Under the pieces are notes generated by a model that saw only the letters and a list, made by a program, of their open reading frames with translations, did no database searches and was not told where the DNA came from. A DNA stretch of 36,426 nucleotides from CAZJHX01 sp964545715. Lineage in GTDB: Bacteria > Myxococcota_A > UBA9042 > GCA-2863065. The stretch covers positions 1 to 36,426 of the forward strand of contig CAZJHX010000107.1 of the NCBI GenBank assembly GCA_964545715.1, in the 5' to 3' direction. Every line of letters begins with the position of its first letter. Within the stretch, counting starts at the first letter, position 1. Positions 1 through 8,002 of this stretch are shown one piece after another. The position numbers and the translations under genes are program-made.

Positions 1-189
1 GGTCGGCTCGTCGCCGCCGGTGTCCGTCGTGTCGTCGGTACCCGTATCCGTCGTATCCGTCGTATCCGTCGTGTCCGTCGTATCGCCGGTATCAGTTGTG
101 CCATCGCCGACCGGCGGCGGCGGATCATCGTCGCCACAGCCGAGCATACAAAGGGCCGAAACCCCGAAAATCACCATAGTGCGCCGCAT
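1..189 (-). CDS. Thr/Asp-repeat lipoprotein, N-terminal part (truncated by window start)
   Basis: The minus strand reads open from an ATG at 189 to the window edge, so only the first 63 residues are visible. The protein starts MRRTMVIFGVSALCMLGC, a short lipoprotein signal peptide with the acylated Cys at residue 18. An acidic and proline-rich segment follows, then a run of Asp-Thr-Thr units built from 9-bp DNA repeats. A GGGGAG ribosome-binding site lies about 4 bases before the ATG, and a good promoter sits at 233-262. Such low-complexity Thr/Asp stretches after a lipid anchor are common linkers in myxobacterial-type surface lipoproteins and usually carry a domain further downstream. That domain is outside the window, so no function can be given. 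The gene lies 69 bases behind queE on the same strand. Confidence 0.8.
   Translation of the reverse strand, partial: MRRTMVIFGVSALCMLGCGDDDPPPPVGDGTTDTGDTTDTTDTTDTTDTGTDDTTDTGGDEPT
44..79. repeat. 9-bp tandem repeat coding Asp-Thr-Thr
   Basis: Four consecutive 9-bp units (three GTATCCGTC and one GTGTCCGTC on the plus strand), with degenerate copies on both sides. Read on the minus strand they encode the Asp-Thr-Thr linker of the lipoprotein at 1-189. The unit is a multiple of three, so copy changes would keep the reading frame. Confidence 0.85.
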
Positions 190-232
190 TCAGTCTCCCC
201 ACATTGAGATTTATGCTTGTAAAAACCGGCGC

Positions 233-262
233 AGTATAGGGTTGACGACTATCAGGAATCAA
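233..262 (-). promoter_or_regulatory. Predicted sigma-70 promoter of the lipoprotein gene
   Basis: On the minus strand TTGATT (257-262) is followed after 18 bases by TATACT (233-238), matching 4 of 6 and 5 of 6 consensus bases. The -35 element overlaps the queE stop codon at 259-261. The predicted transcript start is about 35-40 bases before the ATG at 189, which also has a Shine-Dalgarno sequence. The lipoprotein is therefore probably transcribed independently of queE. Confidence 0.5.
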
Positions 263-930
263 ACACCTGACACGTTCTCACCCCAGATAACCTTGTGAGC
301 TTGCAGGTTCAAACGCGCGTCAAGGCGATCCTCGAGAATCCAGGAGACGAGGTCCGCCGGTGTTACCTGGCCCCAGCTTGGAGAGAGCAAAACATGGCCG
401 CAGCGGTCGGCAAGACCGTGCTCCACGATAAAGTCCCGACTCCACTCATAATCGGCGCGCGACGTCACCACGAACTTCACTTCGTCGTTGGGCGTCAGCA
501 GGCCCAGGTTTGGATAGTGGAGGTGCTTTTGGACAAAGCGCGGGTCTTCGGCGTCCATCCCCAGGCCGTCGGGCGTCTTGACGTCCATCACCTTTACGAC
601 CGCCTCGGGGACACCATCCAACGGCAGCGCGCCGTGGGTCTCTAACAGGATCGTGTAACCCAGCGCCGTGAAGCGCTCCATCAGGGCAAGGGCGTCGTCG
701 GGCTGCAGCATGGGCTCGCCGCCGGTGATGCACACGTGGCGCACACCGTAGCCCTCCACCCGCTCGATGATCGCGTCCAGGGACCACGGCTCCCCGGAGC
801 CGAACGAGTACTCCGTGTCGCAGTAGGTGCACCGCAGGTTGCAGCGCGCCAGACGCACGAATGCGAACGGGATGCCCGTGTAGCTGGACTCCCCCTGTAC
901 CGAACAGAAGATCTCGATGATCCGCGTGAT
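259..930 (-). CDS. queE: 7-carboxy-7-deazaguanine synthase (radical SAM), apparent ATC start
   Basis: Converts 6-carboxy-tetrahydropterin to 7-carboxy-7-deazaguanine in the preQ0/queuosine pathway. The iron-sulfur motif Cx3Cx2C is seen as CNLRCTYC, followed by ITGGEPMLQ, typical of QueE; the protein is about 223 residues, normal for the family. The first ordinary start in frame is a GTG at 858, but the 24 codons before it read ITRIIEIFCSVQGESSYTG and on to the cluster motif, which is the conserved QueE N-terminus (EIFxSxQGE). No ATG, GTG or TTG occurs in frame upstream of those codons. An ATC at 928-930 lies 6 bases after a strong GGGAGG, so I place the start there. A sequencing error or another rare start is the alternative. 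No other queuosine gene is in the window. The identity is secure; the start is inferred. Confidence 0.93.
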   Translation of the reverse strand: MTRIIEIFCSVQGESSYTGIPFAFVRLARCNLRCTYCDTEYSFGSGEPWSLDAIIERVEGYGVRHVCITGGEPMLQPDDALALMERFTALGYTILLETHGALPLDGVPEAVVKVMDVKTPDGLGMDAEDPRFVQKHLHYPNLGLLTPNDEVKFVVTSRADYEWSRDFIVEHGLADRCGHVLLSPSWGQVTPADLVSWILEDRLDARLNLQAHKVIWGENVSGV

Positions 931-936
931 GGCGGG

Positions 937-942
937 CCTCCC
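937..942 (-). promoter_or_regulatory. Shine-Dalgarno sequence deciding the queE start
   Basis: GGGAGG on the minus strand, six bases before the ATC codon at 928-930. This is one of the strongest ribosome-binding sites in the window, and it points to ATC rather than the downstream GTG at 858 as the initiation codon. A weak -35/-10 pair for this gene (TTGCCC, 16 bases, TATTCT) can be read further upstream in the 122-base gap to the divergent gene at 1053. Confidence 0.55.
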
Positions 943-1052
943 AACAGGATGCCAGGGGCGGAGAATACTGGACCGATTGCGTCGGGCAAGCGAGAAATGG
1001 CTGAATAGCGGCGCCCTGACCGGCGTCTCACCCCCGTCTCATGGGAGGGCCA

Positions 1053-2471
1053 ATGTCCCGAACGACATTCTATGCCTGCGTAACGTTCGCGGTTTTGTTT
1101 GCCTGCTCAGCGCTCGCGCAGGAGCGCACCGGGCTTGCGCCCAAGAAAGATGACGCCGCCGGACCGGGCTACAGCGGGCTGATAGATGGCCGTCTCGGTT
1201 ACGGCATGATCGACGGCGACCACTTCATGAGCATCAACATCGGACACGCCGGAAAGATCGGTAAGTTCGGCTTCGGCGTGCAGGTGCCGCTGCGCCTCCG
1301 CCTCAACGACACCGAAGAGAAGGGTGTGTTTCGCGACGAGGATTGGGACGAGGTCAGCGACTGGACCCGCGTGGTTCGCTTTGTCTCCTGGGGCAGCCCA
1401 TCCGACCCGATCTACGCGCGCCTGGGCGTGCTCGAGGGCACTACGATCGGACACGGCACCATCGTGGATCGCTACTACAACGTCATCGACGCGGACCACT
1501 ATCAGACAGGCATCCAGGTCAATATCGATATGCAGGTGGCCGGCGGGCAGCTGTTCCTGGACAACCTGATGGACCCGGCGATTCTCGGCGTTCGCGGCTT
1601 CATACGGCCGTTCCAGCTCACTGAGGGGCTGCCCCCGGTCTTCAACAACATCGCGGTGGGCCTGTCGATCATCTCGGACTTTGCGGCGCCGACCCGGCAC
1701 GCGGCGGACCCCAACAACGCGTTCAGGCTGGTCAATGACGACGCCGAGCTGAAGGTGGACACCGACGCGGCCACGCTCTTCGGGTTTGACCTGGAGTGGG
1801 CGTTTCAGCCCGCTGAGATCTGGGCGATCACGCCGTACATGGACGTCAACATCTTTGGCCCGACCGGCGGCGCCGGCTTCCACCTCGGTATCCTGCAGTC
1901 CTTCAAGCTCGGCAGCGCCGTGACCCTGGGAGCGCGCGTGGAGTACCGCGCCATGGACGACGACTACGCGCCCGGCTACATCAACAGCTGGTACGAGATC
2001 GAGCGCTACGACTTCCTGGACGACAAGACCAAGGCGACCTATTTCACGGATCGCGACAAGGCCGGCATCGACGACACCGTCCACGGCTTCCACGCCAGCG
2101 CGGATGTCACGATTCTGAACGCGGTGACGGTCTCCGGGACCTACGAGGACTATCAGGGCGACGACAACTCAAACCTGATGCTGCGTCTCATCCTGCCGTA
2201 CATCGCGGGGATCAAGGTGTCCGCCTACTACGCCAAGCGGAACTTCGAGGGCGTCGCGGAGATCTTCGACCTGGACCGCGGCCTGCTGGTCACCGAGGCC
2301 AAGTGGAAGTTCTTTGGTCCCATGTTTGTGTTCGGCAAATACGCCCGCGAATGGAAGCTGAACCGTGACGGCGCTACCGACGACGGGACCTGCACCGACA
2401 ACAGCGAGTGCGGTCGGTACGAGACCATCAACGAATTCGACTTCGGGGTTGGCGCGGAGTTCTCGTTCTGA
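1053..2471 (+). CDS. Outer-membrane beta-barrel-like protein
   Basis: I do not recognise a named family. The protein has 472 residues and begins with a classical signal peptide (hydrophobic segment residues 6-20, cleavage likely after ALA at 22). The mature part is rich in alternating polar and hydrophobic residues, Tyr, Phe and Gly, and ends in Phe (GVGAEFSF), the usual C-terminal signature recognised by the barrel assembly machinery. It is therefore probably an outer-membrane barrel. Substrate or channel function cannot be inferred. An ATG twelve bases upstream (1041) is also in frame, but the GGGAGG at 1043-1048 then lies inside the coding region and serves the ATG at 1053, so I chose 1053. 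It is divergent from queE and followed by a 125-base gap with a separate promoter. Confidence 0.75.
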   Translation: MSRTTFYACVTFAVLFACSALAQERTGLAPKKDDAAGPGYSGLIDGRLGYGMIDGDHFMSINIGHAGKIGKFGFGVQVPLRLRLNDTEEKGVFRDEDWDEVSDWTRVVRFVSWGSPSDPIYARLGVLEGTTIGHGTIVDRYYNVIDADHYQTGIQVNIDMQVAGGQLFLDNLMDPAILGVRGFIRPFQLTEGLPPVFNNIAVGLSIISDFAAPTRHAADPNNAFRLVNDDAELKVDTDAATLFGFDLEWAFQPAEIWAITPYMDVNIFGPTGGAGFHLGILQSFKLGSAVTLGARVEYRAMDDDYAPGYINSWYEIERYDFLDDKTKATYFTDRDKAGIDDTVHGFHASADVTILNAVTVSGTYEDYQGDDNSNLMLRLILPYIAGIKVSAYYAKRNFEGVAEIFDLDRGLLVTEAKWKFFGPMFVFGKYAREWKLNRDGATDDGTCTDNSECGRYETINEFDFGVGAEFSF

Positions 2472-2532
2472 GATAACGCCCTGCGCGGGAATTGATCGCG
2501 ATGCCGCGACGGTTTGGGGATCGGTGAACTTA

Positions 2533-2562
2533 TTGACGCCGAACCCGCCACGTGGCTACGTT
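2533..2562 (+). promoter_or_regulatory. Candidate promoter of the lipoprotein at 2597
   Basis: TTGACG (2533-2538), an 18-base spacer and TACGTT (2557-2562). The -35 matches 5 of 6, the -10 only 3 of 6. The start codon at 2597 is preceded by GGAGG at 2584-2588, so the predicted leader is about 27 bases. No clear terminator is seen in the gap after the barrel gene. Confidence 0.4.
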
Positions 2563-2596
2563 AGCCCTGACTCAGTCCCCCTTGGAGGACCCTCTT

Positions 2597-3067
2597 ATGC
2601 GCGCGCCCATATGGGCTCTTGCCACATTGATCACGGTCGGTTGCGGAGCCGCCCTGATCCCCGGCACACAGGTCGACGACACACCGGAAAATCGAGCGAT
2701 AATCGATGTGGTGGAGGCCTATCGGACGGCGATGGAGAAGCGCGACATGGACAGCGTGCGGCGCCTGGTCTCGCACCGTTACTACGAGAACGCGTCGACC
2801 ACCGATACGACCAAAGACGACTACGGCTTCTCCACCATCGAGAAGAAAGTGCTGCCGAAGCTGCGCGACAACATCAAGAAGGTCCAGTACCGGATCATGG
2901 TCCGCAAGGTCAGTATCGAGGGCATGCGCGCCTCGGCCGAATACGAGTACTTCTGGAAGTTCCAATACTCCGAAGGCGGGCGCGAGCAGTGGGTCGCCCG
3001 CAACGACTTCAACCGCTTGGACCTGGTTCTGGAAGACGGCGCATGGAAGATCGCATCCGGCCTTTGA
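2597..3067 (+). CDS. Small lipoprotein, NTF2/SnoaL-like fold suspected
   Basis: A 156-residue protein with a short lipoprotein signal ending in ITVGC, so Cys16 is the probable lipidated residue. The mature part (ENRAIIDVVEAYRTAMEKRD, then a beta-rich half ending in LVLEDGAWKIASG) has the layout of NTF2-like/SnoaL-like domains: an N-terminal helix pair followed by curved strands, with the closing motif of a strand ending in W-K-I. The family assignment is inferred from this pattern only. The ATG at 2597 is chosen because GGAGG lies 8 bases before it; an upstream in-frame ATG at 2552 lacks such a site and would bury the signal peptide. The gene overlaps the following TPR-peptidase gene by 25 bases, so the two are probably co-translated and may work together in the envelope. 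Confidence 0.7.
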   Translation: MRAPIWALATLITVGCGAALIPGTQVDDTPENRAIIDVVEAYRTAMEKRDMDSVRRLVSHRYYENASTTDTTKDDYGFSTIEKKVLPKLRDNIKKVQYRIMVRKVSIEGMRASAEYEYFWKFQYSEGGREQWVARNDFNRLDLVLEDGAWKIASGL

Positions 3068-5625
3068 GGTTGTCCCGTCGCCTGCTCCCGCTTCTTGTGG
3101 CCGCGCTCCTCGCGGCGCCCTGCACCGCCTCTGCTCAGGACTTATTCTCGTCGGCGCGCAACAAGCTGAAGCGCGGCGACTACGCCGCAGGCATCGCGGA
3201 TCTGGAGAAGGCGGGGTCCAGTTCCGAGGTTCTGGAGGCGCTGGCCCGCGCGTACATCGACACTGGCCAGTACGAGTCTGCGACGAAGACCGCCGGCCTG
3301 CTGGGCAAGTCGCGCAAGGGCAAGGGGGTCGGGCAGGCCCTTCTGGGCACCGTCGAGCTGCTGACGGGGCAATACAAAGCCGTGATAAAGCGACTGAAGC
3401 GCGAGGTGAAGGTCAGACCGCGCAACTTCGAGGCCCGCATCGTGCTCAGCGAAGCGCAGGCCGCCACCGGCACGCCCCGGCGTAAGCTGCGATATGCGGA
3501 TGAGATCGCCGACTTCTGGCAGTCCGGTGAAGTGACCTCGGCACATGATCTGGCGTTGCTCGGGCGCGCACTGCACCTGACGGAGTACTTCAACAACGCG
3601 CGCGACATCTTCGAGGAGGCGCTGGAGGAGGACGATCGCAGCGTTGAGGCGCACATCTATTTCGCGACGCTGTTTCTGGACAAAGAGAACGAGAAGGACG
3701 CGGGCGCGCTCATCGACGCGGTGCTCAAGTTCAATCCCAACCATCCCCACGCGCTGACGCTGACGGCCTGGATGGACAGCTCCAGCGATAACGACCCGAT
3801 CAAGGCGCTGGAGAACGCCGGCAAGGCGCTGGCCGTCAACCCGATGTACGTGCCGGCCCTGCGGGTGCGCGCTCAGGTGTACATCGAGACCGAGCAGTTC
3901 GAGTCCGCGCAGTTGGTGCTGCAGCAGGCGCTCAAGACCAACCCCAACGACCCGGAGACCCTGGCGATGATCGCCGCGTGTCGGCTTCTGCTGGAGGACG
4001 ACAAGGGCTTCAAGCAGTGGATGAAGCGTGCGCTGAAGGTGAACAAGCGCTACGCCGAGGCGTACCACATCGTGGCGGAGTACGCGGTTCGCCAGCATCG
4101 GTACCAGGATGGCATCGACCTGGAGCGCAAGGCGATCAAGCTGGACCCTGAGTACTGGCCGTCCTACGTCGGATTGGGCATCGGCTACAGCCGCGTCGGC
4201 AAGGACGCGCTGGCGGACAAATACCTGCAGCTGGCGTTTGAAAACGACTCGATGAACGTGCGCGCATTCAACATGACGGACGGCTTCTACGACGGCCCCG
4301 CCAAGCAGATGAGCTGGCACAAGATGGGCGCGTTTCGGGTGCGTCTGAACAAGAGCGAGTCCGACGTACTGACCAAGGTGCTGCCCGCGACGCTGAAGGC
4401 AGCGTACGCGACGCACAAGGAGCACTACCACTTCACGCCGAAGCCGCCGCTGCACCTGGAGTTTTTCAAGTCGCGCACCACGTTTGGCGTCCGCAGTATC
4501 GGCTACCCCGGCATCGGCGCGCACGGCATCTGCTTCGGCCATGTCGTGACCAGCGTGTCGCCGAGCGCGGGTGACTTCAACTGGGCGATGGTCATCTGGC
4601 ACGAGCTGGCGCACGTCTGGCACATCCAGCTGTCGCGCTCTCGAGTGCCGCGCTGGTTCACCGAGGGGCTGGCCGAGCACGAGACGACGCTTCGGCGGCC
4701 CGAGTGGAAGCGCGAGATGAACGAAGAGCTGTGGGCCGCGCACAAGGCCGGCAAGCTCAAGGGGATCGACAGCTTCAACACCATGTTCACCGGCGCGCGC
4801 AGCATGGCCGAGATCGTGCTGGCCTACTACTACGCCAGCAAGGTCGTGGCGTTTATCGACAAGACGTGGGGCTTTGAGGTCTTCCCCAAGATGCTGCGCA
4901 TCTGGGGCAAGCGAAAGAGCACGGCGGTGGTCTTCAAAGAGGTGCTGGGCCTGGAGCTCGCCGAGTTCGACAAGCGCATGAAGGCCTATCTCAACGACGA
5001 CCTGCTCGTGGCCTTCCGCGACGAGTTCACGCCGGCGGAGAAGAAGGAGGGCGCGGATGAGGCGTCGCTGGCCTATCACGTGGCGGTCGAGGCGCTGAAG
5101 AACAAGGAGTGGCTGCCCGCCGCTCAACAGCTGGACGAGGTGCTGGGTGCCGGCAAGGACGGTCCGGCGCTGCGCGTGCTTCGCGCTCGGGCCGCGATTG
5201 GGGCGGAGGACTGGGCCGGTGCGCGCACACATCTGGAGGCGGCGCTGAAGCTGGATCCACAGCGCGCGGCGGCTTACTCGTTGCTGCGCAAGGTGCTGGA
5301 GAAGCTGAAAGACGAAGACGGGCTGTACAGCCTGATGAAGGCCGCGTCGGCGCAGGAAGAGCACACGCTTCGCCTGATCCTGGACATCTTGGAGAAGGCG
5401 GTAGAACGCGGCGCCAAAGATGATCTGCGCTTGTACTCTGAGCGGGCGATGCACATCGGGCCGTTCAACCCGCTGGTCCGCACGTTCCGCGGCGAGTCGC
5501 TGTTGGCGGACGGCAAGCCGAAGCTGGCGCTGGCCGAGGCGGAGATCGCGCTGTCGCTGCCCGATGGACCGGCCCTGAAGCGTGCCAGAGAGTTGAAGCA
5601 GAAGGCGACCGACGCGCTGAAGTAG
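3043..5625 (+). CDS. TPR-repeat protein with gluzincin (peptidase MA-like) domain
   Basis: An 860-residue secreted protein. A signal peptide (LLPLLVAALLAAPCTASAQ) is followed by many TPR helical repeats to about residue 420. A zinc metallopeptidase domain then carries H520-E-L-A-H524 and E541 within WFTEGLAEHE, the full HExxH plus downstream Glu set. Further TPR-like repeats fill the C-terminal 200 residues. The expected role is a periplasmic or surface peptidase whose repeats hold a partner; the substrate is unknown. The start is the ATG at 3043, overlapping the previous gene by 25 bases with GGAAGA upstream; a TTG at 3064 in the same frame is an alternative. The frame is open far upstream to 2365, but that part is the barrel and lipoprotein genes read out of frame and is not coding. 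Confidence 0.88.
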   Translation: MEDRIRPLRLSRRLLPLLVAALLAAPCTASAQDLFSSARNKLKRGDYAAGIADLEKAGSSSEVLEALARAYIDTGQYESATKTAGLLGKSRKGKGVGQALLGTVELLTGQYKAVIKRLKREVKVRPRNFEARIVLSEAQAATGTPRRKLRYADEIADFWQSGEVTSAHDLALLGRALHLTEYFNNARDIFEEALEEDDRSVEAHIYFATLFLDKENEKDAGALIDAVLKFNPNHPHALTLTAWMDSSSDNDPIKALENAGKALAVNPMYVPALRVRAQVYIETEQFESAQLVLQQALKTNPNDPETLAMIAACRLLLEDDKGFKQWMKRALKVNKRYAEAYHIVAEYAVRQHRYQDGIDLERKAIKLDPEYWPSYVGLGIGYSRVGKDALADKYLQLAFENDSMNVRAFNMTDGFYDGPAKQMSWHKMGAFRVRLNKSESDVLTKVLPATLKAAYATHKEHYHFTPKPPLHLEFFKSRTTFGVRSIGYPGIGAHGICFGHVVTSVSPSAGDFNWAMVIWHELAHVWHIQLSRSRVPRWFTEGLAEHETTLRRPEWKREMNEELWAAHKAGKLKGIDSFNTMFTGARSMAEIVLAYYYASKVVAFIDKTWGFEVFPKMLRIWGKRKSTAVVFKEVLGLELAEFDKRMKAYLNDDLLVAFRDEFTPAEKKEGADEASLAYHVAVEALKNKEWLPAAQQLDEVLGAGKDGPALRVLRARAAIGAEDWAGARTHLEAALKLDPQRAAAYSLLRKVLEKLKDEDGLYSLMKAASAQEEHTLRLILDILEKAVERGAKDDLRLYSERAMHIGPFNPLVRTFRGESLLADGKPKLALAEAEIALSLPDGPALKRARELKQKATDALK

Positions 5626-5644
5626 CGCCCGGGGCGCGCACCTT

Positions 5645-5660
5645 TGGTATAACCGCCCCC
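5645..5660 (+). promoter_or_regulatory. Extended -10 promoter directly before nadC
   Basis: TGGTATAAC at 5645-5653 is an extended -10 element (TG, one base, then 5 of 6 matches to TATAAT). Only seven bases (CGCCCCC) separate it from the nadC ATG at 5661. No -35 and no Shine-Dalgarno sequence are present. Transcription would start at or next to the ATG, which implies a leaderless mRNA. Confidence 0.55.
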
Positions 5661-6503
5661 ATGTTGACTGATCCCCTGGTAGACAGGCTTGTCGCGCTGG
5701 CCCTCGAAGAGGACCTGGCGCTGGGCGACGTAACGACTGACGCCACCATCGACGCGGCCACCGTGGGCGAGGGGCGCATCGCGGCCAAGCAGACGCTCGT
5801 GGTCGCCGGCGTGGACGTCTCCGAGCGGGTCTTTGCCGCCGTAGACAGCGCCATCGAGCTGGAGTGGGAGGCCGGCGACGGAGACACCGTGACCGCCGGT
5901 CAGACCATCGCGATGGCCCGCGGGTCGGTGCGGTCCCTCTTGAAGGCGGAGCGCACGGTCTTGAACTTCATGCAGCGCCTGTCCGGGGTGGCGACGCTGT
6001 CCCGCCGCTTTGCCGATGCCGTGGCCGGGACTGACGCTCGGGTTGTGGACACGCGCAAGACGACGCCGGGCTGGCGAGTGTTGCAGAAGCGAGCCGTCGT
6101 CGCGGGCGGGTGCCATAACCACCGCGCCTCTCTGGGCGCAGGCGTGCTTATCAAAGACAATCATGTGGATGCCGGCGGCGGCGTGGAGGCTGCCATCGCG
6201 CGTGTGAAAGACCACGCGCCGCACTCGCTGCGCGTCGAGATCGAGGTGCGCACCCCGTTTGAGCTGGAGGAGGCGATCAAGGCCGGTGCGGACGTGGTGC
6301 TGCTGGACAACATGGACCTGGCCACGCTGGCGCTGTGTGCGAAGCGGGCGCGGGCGGCGGGTGTCATCAGCGAGGCGTCGGGGGGGGTCACGCTGGAGAC
6401 CGTCCGGCAGGTGGCCGAGACGGGCGTGGACCTGATCAGCGCCGGCGCGTTGACGCACTCCGCGCTGTCGGTCGACATCAACATGAAGGTGCGCCCGCTG
6501 TGA
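5661..6503 (+). CDS. nadC: Nicotinate-nucleotide pyrophosphorylase (quinolinate phosphoribosyltransferase)
   Basis: Makes nicotinate mononucleotide from quinolinate and PRPP in de novo NAD synthesis. The 280 residues fit the family. Visible motifs are DTRKTTPG at 130-137, the NHR triplet at 153-155 and LIKDNH at 163-168, which carry substrate-binding Arg, His and Lys residues. The usual GGGxNHRxGLxD stretch reads GGCHNHRASLGA here, losing a normally conserved Asp; the rest of the active site looks intact. It is the first gene of an overlapping set with birA and coaX, a cofactor cluster also found in other bacteria. The promoter abuts the start codon, so translation is probably leaderless. nadA and nadB are not in the window. 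Confidence 0.97.
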   Translation: MLTDPLVDRLVALALEEDLALGDVTTDATIDAATVGEGRIAAKQTLVVAGVDVSERVFAAVDSAIELEWEAGDGDTVTAGQTIAMARGSVRSLLKAERTVLNFMQRLSGVATLSRRFADAVAGTDARVVDTRKTTPGWRVLQKRAVVAGGCHNHRASLGAGVLIKDNHVDAGGGVEAAIARVKDHAPHSLRVEIEVRTPFELEEAIKAGADVVLLDNMDLATLALCAKRARAAGVISEASGGVTLETVRQVAETGVDLISAGALTHSALSVDINMKVRPL

Positions 6504-7225
6504 GCCCGGGTCCACAGCTGCATCACTTCGAGTGGCTCGAGTCGACCAACACCGAGGCGATGCGTCTGGCTGTCGGTGGGGCGGCGCACGGCACGGCCGT
6601 CGTCGCGGATCGTCAGACCGGCGGCCGGGGGCGCGGAGGTCACCAGTGGTACTCGCCCGACAACGGCAACGTCTATCTCAGCGTCATCTGGCGCCCGGAC
6701 TGGCCGGCGCGCCGGGCCCCACTCATCACGCTTCAGGCGGCGGTGGCGGTGGCCCGGTGTGTGGAGCAGCTTTGTGGGCGCGCGCCCGGTCTCAAGTGGC
6801 CAAACGATGTGCTGCTGGACGGGCGCAAGTGCGCCGGCATCCTGACCGAGCTGCGGACAGACGGGGCGCGCGTTGACGCGGTCGTGATCGGCATCGGGCT
6901 GGACATCGCGCCGTTCCCGGACGAGGTTCCTGCCGAGGTGGCCGAGATCGCCGCGGCCGTCCCGACCGACCAGGCGCGCGATGCCGTGGTGACCCTGCTG
7001 CGGGCGTGTCTCAACGACGCATTTTCGGCGTTGCAGTCCGACGGCTTTTCTCGAGCGGCCTGGATGCGTTATGAAGCGACGCTGGGGCGGCGGGTTACGG
7101 TGACTCCGCCCGGCGCGGCGCCGTTTGACGCGGTCGCCGTGGGAATCGGCGTGGACGGACTGCTGCAGATCGAGCGGGACGGTCGGCGCGAAGACGTGAT
7201 CGCAGGGGATATATGCTTCTCGTAG
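6500..7225 (+). CDS. birA: Biotin--[acetyl-CoA-carboxylase] ligase, monofunctional
   Basis: Attaches biotin to the carrier protein of acetyl-CoA carboxylase through biotinyl-AMP. The 241-residue protein starts almost directly with the catalytic domain: STNTEA at 15-20, the nucleotide and biotin loop GGRGRGGHQW at 41-50, and KWPND at 99-103. It lacks the N-terminal DNA-binding helix-turn-helix of E. coli BirA, so it should not repress biotin genes. The start is a GTG at 6500 that overlaps the nadC stop (GTGA), giving a protein beginning SPGPQLHHFEW. An earlier in-frame start inside nadC would add an unrelated segment. The 3' end overlaps coaX by 13 bases. Confidence 0.95.
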   Translation: MSPGPQLHHFEWLESTNTEAMRLAVGGAAHGTAVVADRQTGGRGRGGHQWYSPDNGNVYLSVIWRPDWPARRAPLITLQAAVAVARCVEQLCGRAPGLKWPNDVLLDGRKCAGILTELRTDGARVDAVVIGIGLDIAPFPDEVPAEVAEIAAAVPTDQARDAVVTLLRACLNDAFSALQSDGFSRAAWMRYEATLGRRVTVTPPGAAPFDAVAVGIGVDGLLQIERDGRREDVIAGDICFS

Positions 7226-7986
7226 TCGACGTCGGAAACACGAACATCGTGTTGGGTGTGTATCGCGGCAAGCGCCTGGTCCAGAACTGGCGGGTCGAGA
7301 CGCGCAAGAGCAAGACGGCCGACGAGTACGGCATCTTGTTTCATCACCTGTGCTCGACCATCGACCTGGACCCGCGCGCGATCAACAAGATGATTCTGGG
7401 GTGCGTCGTACCGCCGCTGGTCAAGCCGATGGTGGCGCTGGGCGAGAGCTACCTGAGCTGCCGCAAAGTGCTGGTGGTCGGTCAGGGGATCAAGACCGGC
7501 ATGCCGATCAAGTACGAGAATCCGCGCGAGGTGGGCGCCGATCGCATCGTCAACGCCGTGGCGGCGTACGAGCACGTGAAAGGCAAGAGCGGCGTCATCG
7601 TCTGCGACTTCGGCACCGCGACGACCTTTGACGTTGTGTCCGCCCGGGGCGAGTACATGGGCGGCGCCATCGCGCCCGGGGTGAACATCTCCCTGGACGC
7701 CCTGTTTCATCAGGCGTCCAAGCTGCCGCGCATCGAGCTGGCGCTGCCCCCCGAGGTCATCGGCCGCAACACGGTCGCCAGCATGCAGTCGGGCATTTTG
7801 TACGGATATGTGGGGCTGGTCGACGGCATTGTGGGCCGCATGCTCGCCGAGCTGGACGCCAAGCCGATCGTGCTGGCAACAGGTGGGCTTGCCGAGCTGA
7901 TCGCGGCGGAGAGCGCTACGATCGACGAGGTGGTGCCCATGCTGACGCTGACGGGATTGAGGATTCTCTTCGAGCGCAACAAGTGA
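7213..7986 (+). CDS. coaX: Type III pantothenate kinase
   Basis: Phosphorylates pantothenate, the first step to coenzyme A. The 257 residues show the ASKHA-fold motifs of CoaX: DVGNTN at 6-11 (phosphate loop), GADR at 108-111 (pantothenate binding), DFGTATT at 132-138 and GGAIAPG at 150-156. The type III enzyme is not feedback-inhibited by CoA and usually needs a monovalent cation (family knowledge). The ATG lies 13 bases inside the end of birA, so translation is probably coupled. It ends 16 bases from the convergent HDOD-GGDEF gene; only a weak GC-rich inverted repeat (7988-7999) is there and no convincing terminator. Confidence 0.97.
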   Translation: MLLVVDVGNTNIVLGVYRGKRLVQNWRVETRKSKTADEYGILFHHLCSTIDLDPRAINKMILGCVVPPLVKPMVALGESYLSCRKVLVVGQGIKTGMPIKYENPREVGADRIVNAVAAYEHVKGKSGVIVCDFGTATTFDVVSARGEYMGGAIAPGVNISLDALFHQASKLPRIELALPPEVIGRNTVASMQSGILYGYVGLVDGIVGRMLAELDAKPIVLATGGLAELIAAESATIDEVVPMLTLTGLRILFERNK

Positions 7987-8002
7987 TGCGCCGGGGCGCT
8001 GC

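Noticed and set aside
44..79. Possible CRISPR or satellite array
   Set aside because: The units are 9 bp without spacers and encode a Thr/Asp linker in a gene with signal peptide, promoter and ribosome-binding site.
2365..3042. Upstream extension of the TPR-peptidase frame to a 1086-residue protein
   Set aside because: The added part overlaps the barrel and lipoprotein genes out of frame, is Arg/Pro/Gly-rich, and would bury a clear signal peptide that starts at 3043.
3142..5454. 770-codon minus-strand open frame
   Set aside because: Antisense shadow of the TPR-peptidase gene; Arg/Leu/Val-rich with no domain, as expected from a GC-rich gene read backwards.
7988..7999. Terminator between coaX and the HDOD-GGDEF gene
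   Set aside because: The stem has only four to five base pairs, a tiny loop and no T-tract.
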